This document shows positions 55,948 to 63,427 of a stretch of DNA of 64,000 nucleotides, piece by piece. Origin of the DNA: a virus; IMG/VR virus record IMGVR_UViG_3300005337_000001, positions 1-64,000 of that record. The stretch is one strand, 5' to 3'. Made by a program: the position numbers and the translations under genes. The stretch's first letter is position 1. Every line of letters begins with the position of its first letter. The notes beneath the pieces were generated by a model that was not told the DNA's origin, ran no database searches, and was given only the letters and a program-made list of their open reading frames with translations.

Positions 55948-56263
55948 CAGGCCTCTTCGAATACGTATCGGCCAGCGCGTAGGTGCGAGCCAATATGCGG
56001 CACTCGAGCGCCGCATAGTCGATCGTGCCGGTAACCAGCATCTCGTCGTGGATGAACGTCCCCGCAATCATCTTTTGGAGAGGGGTCTTTCGTATTCCCT
56101 GACCGCCGTAGACGGTTTCGAAGTCGAAGGGGATGAGCCCCGAAGGCTTAGGCTCACGAAATGCTTTCTCCATCCCGGCGGCGAGCTTGTCCTCGTAGGC
56201 CTTGAGCCTCAAGTACCGCCTGAGCTTGCGCTCTTTCTTGGAGCGTCGCCTAAGCCTTCGCAT
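55947..56263 (-). CDS. hypothetical protein with AxxMExAL motif, possibly frameshifted
   Basis: From the ATG at 56263: basic start (MRRLRRRSKKE), EDKLAAGMEKAF near 25-36, then a domain with HDEMLVTGTIDYAALEC. This frame has no stop until 55661, which would overlap the next gene by almost 290 bases. The -1 frame instead gives GRYVFEEA and a TGA at 55947-55949 overlapping the next ATG. I therefore suspect a missing base or a -1 shift near 55965, giving about 106 residues. Ends not certain. Confidence 0.5.
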
Positions 56264-56567
56264 ATTGCGGGCACCCTTCGTAGTGATGCTCGCCCTTGCT
56301 GGCCTGCAGCGACAAACGTTGCTCTTCGGGGAAGCGGTGCGGATCACATCTGCAGGTAGCTGCCAGCACGTCCATAGTCTTCTTGATCACTGCAACTTGT
56401 ACTAGCTCTGTCACAGCACGACTCTTGGCTTGCTCGAAGGCTGCAACAGCATCTTCGTAGGAACCTCCAGTGGCGCGCACCCAGACGAGACGCAGCTGAT
56501 GCTCAGACTCCAAAATCCTTTCGAAACCGCTCGCTAGCTCTTCGTCGCTCTTCGTTTCGTTCGGCAT
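56250..56567 (-). CDS. hypothetical protein, weak motif relative
   Basis: 105 residues. SDEELASGFERIL at 7-19 mirrors SDEELAASMEKAL of the preceding gene, suggesting a duplicated N-terminal module. C-terminal CRCD and HHYEGCP may bind metal. Overlaps the previous gene by 65 bases. Confidence 0.6.
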   Translation of the reverse strand: MPNETKSDEELASGFERILESEHQLRLVWVRATGGSYEDAVAAFEQAKSRAVTELVQVAVIKKTMDVLAATCRCDPHRFPEEQRLSLQASKGEHHYEGCPQYAKA

Positions 56568-56799
56568 CGGTCATCGCCTCCTCTCGCTTGCGACGTTCTG
56601 TGATGAACTCAACGGTGCCCTTCCACGCCTCCTCGTAGGTGTAACCCTTGACCACCTCCATGTACAGAAGCGTGTGCCTGTGGAAGAGCCGCCCGTCAGC
56701 TGAATCGACGAGCGCCTTCTCCATGCTCGCAGCTAGCTCTTCATCACTCAGCTCGTCTGAGGATTCCTTTTCGAGGTCTTGCGACTGGGGTTGTGTCAT
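56503..56799 (-). CDS. acidic/helical protein with AxxMExAL motif
   Basis: 98 residues from the ATG at 56799. Acidic Ser/Glu N-terminus, SDEELAASMEKAL near 23-35, then a helical domain with YTYEEAWKGTVEF and an Arg/Glu-rich end. Overlaps neighbours on both sides. Confidence 0.65.
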   Translation of the reverse strand: MTQPQSQDLEKESSDELSDEELAASMEKALVDSADGRLFHRHTLLYMEVVKGYTYEEAWKGTVEFITERRKREEAMTDAERNEERRRASERFRKDFGV

Positions 56800-57106
56800 C
56801 TTCCACCTTGCGCTGACCAAGGAAGGCCTTGGCCTGGAGCACGGTCTCCTGCGTGCCGTTCTTGATCTTGGCACCAAGAATACTCGTTTCCTCGGGCTGC
56901 AGCTCGATGATGTGCAGAAGCTCCTTGATGAGGGAGGGCGCTTCATCTAGGCGCCAGGTCTCCTCCCGCAGCGCTTTGACTGCGCGCACCAGCGCACGAC
57001 TGCCCTTGGTGTGGACAACGCTCGGGTGCGACTCGAGCTCGTCGACGCACTCGAAGGCCGCACGGAGCACGCGCTCCTTCAGCAGGTTCACAGAAGCAAT
57101 GCTCAT
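56744..57106 (-). CDS. hypothetical helical protein
   Basis: 120 residues, helical (NLLKERVLRAAFECVDEL) with a basic tail RPRKGILRRAE. Overlaps the next gene start by 56 bases. Unknown. Confidence 0.6.
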   Translation of the reverse strand: MSIASVNLLKERVLRAAFECVDELESHPSVVHTKGSRALVRAVKALREETWRLDEAPSLIKELLHIIELQPEETSILGAKIKNGTQETVLQAKAFLGQRKVEDDTTPVARPRKGILRRAE

Positions 57107-57846
57107 CGGCGTATCTCCAAAGTTCGAATGACAGCTGGGCTGAGGTAGGGGTTTGCTTTGCAGGCGTTGACGATGAACTCTTCCATCGCCTTGTCGAAGT
57201 TGCCACCGTCGTCCCGACCACCAACGCCAATGCTAGTGGCCGCGCAGGGAATCAGATTCCTCTTCGTGTTCAACACAAGAGAACGCCCACTCGGCAGCCC
57301 CCAGCTAGCGCTGTGACCAGGGAAGTACATCAACTGCTGGATGTACATGCTGCCCACATCACGATCGACGATCTCGGCATTACGTTTGGCTTCGGCCACA
57401 TGCATAGCTCGAGCTGTCGACGTTCGGTGCAGGTCAGCTTCCCAAAGCCTGGCGATCTTGCGCGGCGAGAGCGGTGATACTTCCAGGAGCTGGGCGTCCC
57501 ATTCCTCATCGTGCTCGACGGTCTCCCACCCACTCTTATGTACATCAGGGGCACCCACCTCAATGCAGAAAAGCTGGCCAGGGGCTACGCCGTTCTCGAG
57601 CGCCCAATTGCGCCATGGCTGATGCCAGCTGCGGCCGTATTCCTCCACCGTACTGCCGCTCCAGTTGATGTTCAATGCCGTGTCTAAGTCGAAGTCGCTG
57701 AGCCACCAAGGCCACCATGCCGGCGGCTCGCTGTCTTCCACCTCGTTCCACATCGGCACCTGACCAGCCGCTTCTGGGGTCAGGTCGTAATCGAAGTTGC
57801 CCCAGTGCAGGCGGTACCAGAATTTGCACAGCTCTGGCCCGTGCAC
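57103..57846 (-). CDS. hypothetical protein
   Basis: 247 residues from a GTG at 57846; upstream frame overlaps the preceding gene's acidic tail and is likely a shadow. Trp-rich first half (AWWPWWLSDFDLD), then alpha/beta; GGNFDKAMEEFIVNA near the C-terminus. The segment SWGLPSGRSLVLNTKRNLIP followed by GVGGRDDGGNFDKA may be a small catalytic or macro-like region, but I cannot assign it. Confidence 0.6.
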   Translation of the reverse strand: MHGPELCKFWYRLHWGNFDYDLTPEAAGQVPMWNEVEDSEPPAWWPWWLSDFDLDTALNINWSGSTVEEYGRSWHQPWRNWALENGVAPGQLFCIEVGAPDVHKSGWETVEHDEEWDAQLLEVSPLSPRKIARLWEADLHRTSTARAMHVAEAKRNAEIVDRDVGSMYIQQLMYFPGHSASWGLPSGRSLVLNTKRNLIPCAATSIGVGGRDDGGNFDKAMEEFIVNACKANPYLSPAVIRTLEIRR

Positions 57847-57862
57847 GTTTGCAGCTGAGATG

Positions 57863-58717
57863 TCAGTCGTCGGATACTTCGTCAGCTTCTTCAGTGTCCT
57901 CAGCGTCTTCTTCGTCTTCGTCGTCAGATACGTCATCGCCAGTGCTCCTAGCGTCGGGTGATGAGTCGGCGAGCTCGTCTTTGTCCATAGGTTCCACGTT
58001 TTGGACGGTGACTTCCCACCCATCCTCTTCGAGCTGTTTTACAGCCTCGCTCACCTGATCGTCCACCGGCGTCGCCTCTTGACCATCGTCGATGACGCTC
58101 CAGTTGGGATCGCCCGACATCTTGCGCTCGACCAGCAGCTCCACGTTGTACACGGGCTCGTTGAACATCCTCGCCTGGTCGACAACCTCTTCCGAGCTCA
58201 GATTGGTCAAAAACTCGCTGATGCCAGGCTCTGTGCCGTTGAAGTCCTTACCCGTACATTCTTTGAAGAGCTGCTTGCGTTCTTCGGGCAGAAGCACGAT
58301 GACACGCATCTCGTCCATCACCCACCAGCGCTTGGTGTGATGCTTGAACCACCAATCCAGTAGGGACTGTAGCGACGGCGCATCGGCTACGGTGTAGCTG
58401 TCGGGCGCGTCCTGGTCCTCGTAGGCGTCGATGAGAAGCTGCTGCGCACTTGGCGCTTCCAACTGCACCGGCTTGCAAGGGATGAGCACGTAGGGGATGT
58501 TGATCTCGTCGATCTCAGGCTCGAAGTTCTTGCGCTCGAATGCGCCAGCCTCTTCGAGAGTCTGAAAGTAGCCCTCGTCTTCGTGAGCTTCCCACTGGAA
58601 GAAGCCCTCGGGGTGTTCGTCTTTGAACTGCTCGAGTGAGATGCGCTCCTCACCCGCATGCTCCTTGGCTACGTGCAGAGGCAATCGTCGAATAGCTTCA
58701 AGCAAAGGTGTCGTCAT
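57863..58717 (-). CDS. hypothetical protein with long acidic tail
   Basis: 284 residues from the ATG at 58717 (ATGA overlap). Mixed alpha/beta body with Trp-rich LLDWWFKHHTKRWWV, then from about residue 240 an Asp/Glu/Ser tail (DDVSDDEDEEDAED). Acidic tails of this type can mimic DNA or mediate binding. Unknown. Confidence 0.65.
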   Translation of the reverse strand: MTTPLLEAIRRLPLHVAKEHAGEERISLEQFKDEHPEGFFQWEAHEDEGYFQTLEEAGAFERKNFEPEIDEINIPYVLIPCKPVQLEAPSAQQLLIDAYEDQDAPDSYTVADAPSLQSLLDWWFKHHTKRWWVMDEMRVIVLLPEERKQLFKECTGKDFNGTEPGISEFLTNLSSEEVVDQARMFNEPVYNVELLVERKMSGDPNWSVIDDGQEATPVDDQVSEAVKQLEEDGWEVTVQNVEPMDKDELADSSPDARSTGDDVSDDEDEEDAEDTEEADEVSDD

Positions 58718-59553
58718 TTGTCTTTGTCCTCGTTGAACTTCCTGGGATTGAATGCGATACCAGGCACTACATTGGGGTTGTTCTTGTCGTCTTCGTACAC
58801 GTAGCGCGTGGCCGCGCCCTTCTGCTCGATACGTTCGAAATTGCCGCACCGCCCGCATTCGAACAGTGTGGTCTTCGGCTCGCCCGAATCGTCTTCGAAC
58901 AGCTCCTCAAGTGAAACCTCTCGCACCACGGCAAGCTCTTCCGTCTTGGTCGCCGCCCAGCTATCGCAGCGTGGGCACTCGACACCAGGTACCTGCCAGT
59001 TCTGCGCCAGGAAGGCCTCGAGCTGAGTTAGGTCACTGGTGTCGTAGCGCCTCACGATCTCGGGCTTGGGCATGCGCCGCACCTGCTCAGCCGTGGTCTC
59101 GAAGCGCAGGTTCGCACGCACGTGCGCGTAGCGCTCTTCGTGCGCATTGAGCAGGAAGTCCACGACCTCGCCTTGCTCCAAGACCCAGGCCATGGCCGTC
59201 TCGATGCCACGCTCGACGTGCTCGTTGGCCATGCTCTTCAAGTTGATGAGCGCAGCTTCATCGTCGGTGAGCTCACTACCTATCGCCTGGGTCAACAGCC
59301 AGATGGGAGCCTCGCTGAAGCCCATGAACTTGGGGCTGCTGAGAAACTGCATGGCCTTGGAGTAAGCCACGCGCAGCAGGGTCGTATACGAGTCGACACC
59401 GTCATCGCCTCCCTTGGGTCGCGTCCCGATGCAGATAGGGAACCGACTGCAGCCGTAGAACTCGCCCTTCTTACCCACGCGCTCCATCATGGGCACGCCG
59501 CATTCCGGGCATCGCACATGCTGAAGCAGCGTTCTCTCACGCCATTTTTTCAA
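58714..59553 (-). CDS. topoisomerase-type zinc-finger protein
   Basis: 279 residues from a TTG at 59553 with GGAGG six bases upstream. CPECGVPMMERVGKKGEFYGC followed by SRFPIC near residues 15-40 is the topoisomerase I C-terminal zinc-ribbon pattern. A helical middle follows, then CPRCDSW near 190 and ECGRCGNF near 235 as a second site. Not a topoisomerase itself; probably binds ssDNA or RNA polymerase as such ribbons do. Confidence 0.7.
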   Translation of the reverse strand: MKKWRERTLLQHVRCPECGVPMMERVGKKGEFYGCSRFPICIGTRPKGGDDGVDSYTTLLRVAYSKAMQFLSSPKFMGFSEAPIWLLTQAIGSELTDDEAALINLKSMANEHVERGIETAMAWVLEQGEVVDFLLNAHEERYAHVRANLRFETTAEQVRRMPKPEIVRRYDTSDLTQLEAFLAQNWQVPGVECPRCDSWAATKTEELAVVREVSLEELFEDDSGEPKTTLFECGRCGNFERIEQKGAATRYVYEDDKNNPNVVPGIAFNPRKFNEDKDK

Positions 59554-59561
59554 CTTGCCTC

Positions 59562-59972
59562 CTAGCAGTTTGCGTCGACGAGCACACCGCACTCATCACA
59601 GCAGCGATCGAGCGCTTCCTTGGCATCACTCCAAAGCGTTGTCATAAAGCCGCTCAGGTACGGCAGGTCAGGGTAGTTACTAGCGTTGGCTTGTACAACC
59701 AACGGTGCGTTGGTCTGCGCTGACAGCGCGATCTCCATACTACGTGCAGTGCAATGCTGGCGATGGCAACGCCAACACACGACGCAGCCGTTGCTGAACG
59801 TGTAGCCGATGAGCAGGTGCACAGCCTCTGACAGCACTCCGCCCCAACGAATCTCACCGCAGTAGGTACATTCCCAACCGCTGTGGAACCGAGGGGGCGG
59901 GTTCACTTCGACGCACTGCGCGTGCGTCTTGCAATTCTGACAGGGGCTGACGGGCTTGACCCGTCGAGTCAT
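59562..59972 (-). CDS. cysteine-rich protein with AxxMExAL motif
   Basis: 136 residues. CQNC, CTYCG, CVVCWRCHRQHC and a final CCDEC give enough ligands for three zinc sites; TARSMEIAL follows directly. As in 50183 and 51042, the motif sits right after a zinc knuckle. Confidence 0.65.
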   Translation of the reverse strand: MTRRVKPVSPCQNCKTHAQCVEVNPPPRFHSGWECTYCGEIRWGGVLSEAVHLLIGYTFSNGCVVCWRCHRQHCTARSMEIALSAQTNAPLVVQANASNYPDLPYLSGFMTTLWSDAKEALDRCCDECGVLVDANC

Positions 59973-60187
59973 GGACTGCAGCAGGGCGCTGGCATGTGCT
60001 CTTGCTCGAGCTCGATGGCGCGCTCTACGAGCTGAGTCGCCAAGCCTTCGGGCTGGTGAAACGCGTCGAGGGCATCGAGCAGCTGCACGTGCGGAAGAAG
60101 CTCTTGGTAGAGCTCCACGGCTTTGTCGTGTTCGCCACGAGCTTTCGCTTCTGTTGCGTCGTCCTGAAGCTTGATAGCTGTGGCCAT
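59969..60187 (-). CDS. small helical-hairpin protein
   Basis: 72 residues from the ATG at 60187 (TGATG overlap). EAKARGEHDKAVELYQELLPHV is a TPR-like helix pair; ends CCSP. A start at 60280 would overlap the neighbour by 94 bases. Unknown. Confidence 0.55.
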   Translation of the reverse strand: MATAIKLQDDATEAKARGEHDKAVELYQELLPHVQLLDALDAFHQPEGLATQLVERAIELEQEHMPAPCCSP

Positions 60188-60372
60188 CAAGTCGTCCAAG
60201 GCGATGAAGCCACCCCGGAAAGGAATGAGCCCTCGCCCAACAGCTCCAGCGTCATCGAGCATACGATCATCACCAGCCATGCGACACCTATCACTATCTT
60301 TAGTGCGTTGTTCATACGAGCCTTTTCCTCCGCACCGTTGAAGAGAGGCTCGCCCTTTTCGGGAAACCTCAC
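60187..60372 (-). CDS. small membrane protein
   Basis: 61 residues from a GTG at 60372 (GTGA overlap); an internal ATG at 60315 with GGAGG is an alternative. One hydrophobic helix (ALKIVIGVAWLVMIVCSM). Unknown. Confidence 0.55.
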   Translation of the reverse strand: MRFPEKGEPLFNGAEEKARMNNALKIVIGVAWLVMIVCSMTLELLGEGSFLSGVASSPWTT

Positions 60373-60587
60373 TCCGACGAGTCGTCTTCAGGTGGCTGCT
60401 CTATCAGCAAATCAGCTGGTAGCGCAGGTGCCCGCAGTGCAGGCAAGCCGGAGATCTCCGGCGGTGGATTGGATGAAACGGGAGACAACGGCGGGACCGG
60501 CCATGTTGAATGATCTTCAGGCAGGTCCGGCATGGGCTGGCTCACCAGCGTCTTGTCGTTCTCCTCGTTAGCCTTTGGGATTGTCAT
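60369..60587 (-). CDS. proline-rich small protein
   Basis: 72 residues, about a fifth Pro, probably disordered (PPLSPVSSNPPPE), acidic end. Overlaps the upstream gene by 20 bases. Might be a tail of a larger complex; unknown. Confidence 0.55.
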   Translation of the reverse strand: MTIPKANEENDKTLVSQPMPDLPEDHSTWPVPPLSPVSSNPPPEISGLPALRAPALPADLLIEQPPEDDSSE

Positions 60588-60858
60588 CGATCCCCTTGAT
60601 CTCGTACTGCTCGGACATCTCGGCGGCCTGCCTCATCAGCTCCTCGGCGTTCTTGTGGCCCATCACCTTGCGGTAGTTGCCAATGATGCCTTTGAGCACG
60701 AGCCTGATGGCGGTCAGCTGAACCATCGTGGAATCGACTTCCAGGTTCAGCACTTCCATGATTTTGTTCACGAGCAGAAGAACGCGGTCTTCGGGAACGT
60801 CCTCGGACGGTTTTTTTAGCTGCCACTGCTGTGGCTTCGGGTCGAGAACTTTGCCCAT
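60568..60858 (-). CDS. hypothetical helical protein
   Basis: 96 residues from the ATG at 60858; a GTG at 60882 is also in frame. Helical with VLLLVNKIMEVLNLEV. A variant promoter element overlaps its 5' end, which would give a very short or leaderless mRNA. Start of the leftward run ending near 48 kb. Confidence 0.6.
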   Translation of the reverse strand: MGKVLDPKPQQWQLKKPSEDVPEDRVLLLVNKIMEVLNLEVDSTMVQLTAIRLVLKGIIGNYRKVMGHKNAEELMRQAAEMSEQYEIKGIDDNPKG

Positions 60859-60860
60859 CG

Positions 60861-60877
60861 TCGTTCTTATACCTCCG
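60861..60877 (-). promoter_or_regulatory. variant promoter element (CGGAGGTATAAGAACGA)
   Basis: Minus strand CGGAGGTATAAGA shares CGG and ATAAGA with the recurrent element but has an altered centre. Lies six bases before the ATG at 60858. Weak candidate. Confidence 0.35.
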
Positions 60878-61003
60878 AACACGGAGCGTATTACGCCCGC
60901 CGCTCAGAGCAACGTGAAGGGATGTCCAGTGGTGCATCAAGCGCGAGGGATCAGTGTGCCTCCGCCAGCAAACGAAAGGGAAGCGCGGCAAACACTTGGC
61001 CAA

Positions 61004-61016
61004 ATCGGGCATAAGA
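61004..61016 (+). promoter_or_regulatory. conserved promoter element ATCGGGCATAAGA
   Basis: Copy of the recurrent element 23 bases before the ATG at 61039, with GAAGGAGG as ribosome site. Drives the three-gene lipoprotein operon. Confidence 0.7.
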
Positions 61017-61038
61017 GTAGAGAAGGAGGAACTACAAC

Positions 61039-61530
61039 ATGATCCAACTACGAGGAATGGACGACAACAAGGAAGTGGTCGAGGTGGCTGACGACACCGT
61101 GTGCCACCTCATCGACGGCTTGCACTACACGGACACCAAAGAAGTGCGCCGCATTGGAGCGAAGACGACGCTTCAAGAGCTGCGCGCGTTCGAGATTGTG
61201 GAAGTCGACACGGGCTTGGACGACGACGAGCAGCCCCGCATCATGGCCATCATGCCAAGAAGCAGGAGCGGGGTAGCAGCACTGGTCGCCTCACTGGCGC
61301 TGATGCTGCTCTCTGGCTGCGGTAGTGGAGCGACGTACCACTACAGCTACACTTGCTTCGGTAACGGATGTGCGACGCCGGTGCAAATGTTCGGAGCCAT
61401 GTACCCGCACGTGCTGCCTCAACAGGCGCGCGTCGTGTACGTGAACCGACCGGTTGAGCTGCGTGTGCACAATGATGGGGCTTCAGAGATTCAAAGAAGG
61501 GCGGCGATGCCGCGAAGGAGAGAGCGATGA
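61039..61530 (+). CDS. protein with N-terminal domain and internal lipobox
   Basis: 163 residues. Residues 1-65 form a small polar domain (VADDTVCHLIDGLHYTD). At 77-94 a hydrophobic stretch ends in the lipobox LSGC (Cys94), with ATGs at 61243 and 61252 that would make a classical lipoprotein starting MPRSRSGVAAL. So it is either a long precursor with a cytosolic head or two products from two starts. The mature lipoprotein part is short, ending in a basic tail. Confidence 0.6.
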   Translation: MIQLRGMDDNKEVVEVADDTVCHLIDGLHYTDTKEVRRIGAKTTLQELRAFEIVEVDTGLDDDEQPRIMAIMPRSRSGVAALVASLALMLLSGCGSGATYHYSYTCFGNGCATPVQMFGAMYPHVLPQQARVVYVNRPVELRVHNDGASEIQRRAAMPRRRER

Positions 61531-62279
61531 AAAACTACAAGATTCTGAGTATGTTTGTACTGACAATAGTGTTCGTGGCTTGTGGCGGCGCAGAGGTTTC
61601 ACTCGCGCCGTCTGCCAAGGCTGATGAGCCTGCCACCGCAGGTACTGCAGGCCAGGCAGCAAATGCCGGCGGCTCGAGTAGCAACAGCTGCGCGTGCCAG
61701 CCTGGCGCCAAGGGAGACCAAGGCGATCAGGGACCGGCTGGGCCGCAGGGATCCCCGGGTAAAGACGGCATTTCTGCGGTGTGCGTGAACGACTTGAACA
61801 GCTGCCCGCCCGGCGTCCCCGGCGCTAAGGGTGATGCCGGACCTGCAGGCCCCCAAGGCCCACGAGGCGAGGCTGGCCTAGACGGGCTCGACGGCAAGAA
61901 CGGTGCGGTTGGACCAGCGGGGCCGCAAGGCGCCGTGGGTCCTGCCGGTGCTCCGGGTGCAGCTGGTCAACAAGGACCAGCTGGGCCTGCTGGACCTGCG
62001 GGCGCCAAGGGCGCTGATGGTAAGGACGGCATCTCGCTTACCAAAGGCAACCTGTACGTGCGCAGCACCAATCTCACGGCCAGCGTCGCCATCGCGTACT
62101 GCGATGACGAGAACGACATCGCGCTCTCAGGCTCCTGCGGCGGGCAGGGGATCTTCTGGGGCTCGATCGGCGTGTACCAACCCACGGACGAGAACACCAA
62201 GTCCGGATGGGAATGCAGGAGCTCCAACATAGGCGGCAACCCCGTGACTGCCACGGTCGTCTGTGTGGGTGTTCCATGA
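61527..62279 (+). CDS. collagen-like lipoprotein
   Basis: 250 residues, ATGA overlap. Lipobox FVAC (Cys19) behind a hydrophobic signal. Residues about 60-82 and 96-168 are Gly-x-y collagen repeats (GPAGPQGSPGKDG, GPRGEAGLDGLDG), broken by a Cys-containing stretch. The C-terminal 80 residues form a compact Cys-bearing domain (GSCGGQGIFWGS). Predicted to be a lipid-anchored trimeric rod on the host envelope. Collagen repeats are known in phage fibres, but lipidated ones are rare. Confidence 0.85.
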   Translation: MKNYKILSMFVLTIVFVACGGAEVSLAPSAKADEPATAGTAGQAANAGGSSSNSCACQPGAKGDQGDQGPAGPQGSPGKDGISAVCVNDLNSCPPGVPGAKGDAGPAGPQGPRGEAGLDGLDGKNGAVGPAGPQGAVGPAGAPGAAGQQGPAGPAGPAGAKGADGKDGISLTKGNLYVRSTNLTASVAIAYCDDENDIALSGSCGGQGIFWGSIGVYQPTDENTKSGWECRSSNIGGNPVTATVVCVGVP

Positions 62280-62629
62280 CTGCCAAGAAAGCAGAGGAAG
62301 GAGAATTCTGGATCGAGTTTGCTCCACCGTTCACGAGCAAGCTCGACAAGCTGAAAGAGTTCGTAGATGAGCACGACCAACTCGGCGGGCTCGACAAGAA
62401 ATTCCTGCGTCAGGTGCTCGGAGAGATCGAAGCTAGCAACCTCCGAGTCACCCACTTCAAAGCTGGCATCAAGAAAGTGGACAACGAGAAGCACACGCAG
62501 GTGTGGACCACAGCGTTCGTCATCAACAATGTGAAGGAGTTCAAAGGCGAAGCCGTAGACTTCGCCGATGCGTTCCTGGCCATGGCCGAGAACTTCGAGA
62601 GCTTCATCGACCAAGCAAGCGCGAATTGA
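62276..62629 (+). CDS. hypothetical protein
   Basis: 117 residues from the ATG at 62276 (ATGA overlap). Acidic alpha/beta protein (FTSKLDKLKEFVDEHD; HTQVWTTAFVINNVKEF). Co-transcribed with the lipoproteins; no signal peptide. Unknown. Confidence 0.65.
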   Translation: MTAKKAEEGEFWIEFAPPFTSKLDKLKEFVDEHDQLGGLDKKFLRQVLGEIEASNLRVTHFKAGIKKVDNEKHTQVWTTAFVINNVKEFKGEAVDFADAFLAMAENFESFIDQASAN

Positions 62630-62662
62630 GAAGGGTACGGGGTCAAGCCCCGGCCTTCTTTT
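62630..62662 (+). terminator. hairpin terminator
   Basis: GAAGG ... GGGG-TCAAG-CCCC ... CCTTC followed by TTTTAGCCCT. Ends the lipoprotein operon; convergent with the next minus gene, whose stop lies in the TAGCCC tail. Confidence 0.7.
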
Positions 62663-63425
62663 AGCCCTCTGCTGCGAACATCGGGTCGTATGATGTGATG
62701 CTGCTCACGTCGACGTCGAACACGTTCAAGTCGTCGCTGTGCATGACCTCGTCAGCGCTCGCTTTGTGCTTGCGCTTCTCTGCAGGTCGACCAGCTCCCA
62801 TGATGTCGCGCTCGGTGAGCGTGCGGATGCGCTTGCGCACTTGATTCACGTCGAGCTCGAGCGCATCGCAGATCGCAACGAAGCCGGTGAGCTCCTTGTC
62901 GTTGAACTCGCGCTGCTTCCACGCCGACGTGCCTTCCTCTTCCACGAAGAGCCAGTGGTACGCGTTGTCGGCCAGCATGCGATTGGCCAGCTTCGAGCTC
63001 GTACGGTAGAGCACCCAGTCGTAGCTGGCGCGCCTGATGATTTCCAGTAGGAGTGCACGGCAGGAGCTCGACTCGAGCAGAGGGTCCGAGTCCAAGCTGT
63101 ACGGCCGCTCGTCGGGGTCCCAGGCGCTGCGCAGGTCCAGGCCGTTGAGGTCTGGCGGCGCCGGCAGCTGCCCCGGCGCCAAGGCCTGGAGGGTGGGCTT
63201 GCGCGCCCGCCGACGCTTGCGTGGACGCCGCGCACGCTGCGGCTGAGGCTCGTCGCCGAGGAGCGACGAAAGCCGCTCGAGCGGGCCCGTTATGGTCTGG
63301 TAAATAAATTCCTCGGACACGTACACGTCCGACGACGCGTCAGACGCACGTCCGGCCTGGTACATCGCGGCGGCCCCCGCGGATACCTCCCGGAGGGCCA
63401 GCTGAAGCTGGCTGTTGTCGAGCAT
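62661..63425 (-). CDS. putative DNA-binding protein
   Basis: 254 residues from the ATG at 63425; upstream frame is a shadow of the next gene. Helical N-terminus, very basic Arg/Lys segment near 67-80 (RARRPRKRRRARKP), then SYDWVLYRTSSKLANRM and LDVNQVRKRIRTLTERDIMGAGRP, which fit a helix-turn-helix. Could be a transcription regulator or packaging-related protein; not enough to say. Confidence 0.6.
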   Translation of the reverse strand: MLDNSQLQLALREVSAGAAAMYQAGRASDASSDVYVSEEFIYQTITGPLERLSSLLGDEPQPQRARRPRKRRRARKPTLQALAPGQLPAPPDLNGLDLRSAWDPDERPYSLDSDPLLESSSCRALLLEIIRRASYDWVLYRTSSKLANRMLADNAYHWLFVEEEGTSAWKQREFNDKELTGFVAICDALELDVNQVRKRIRTLTERDIMGAGRPAEKRKHKASADEVMHSDDLNVFDVDVSSITSYDPMFAAEG

Positions 63426-63427
63426 GG

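Noticed and set aside
55970-56010. IDYAALECRILAR resembling DNA polymerase I motif A
   Set aside because: No other polymerase motifs, and the whole protein is about 100 residues; treated as chance.
61967-62614. 215-codon minus-strand frame opposite the collagen-like lipoprotein
   Set aside because: Mirror of Gly-x-y codons and of the next plus gene; no start signal.
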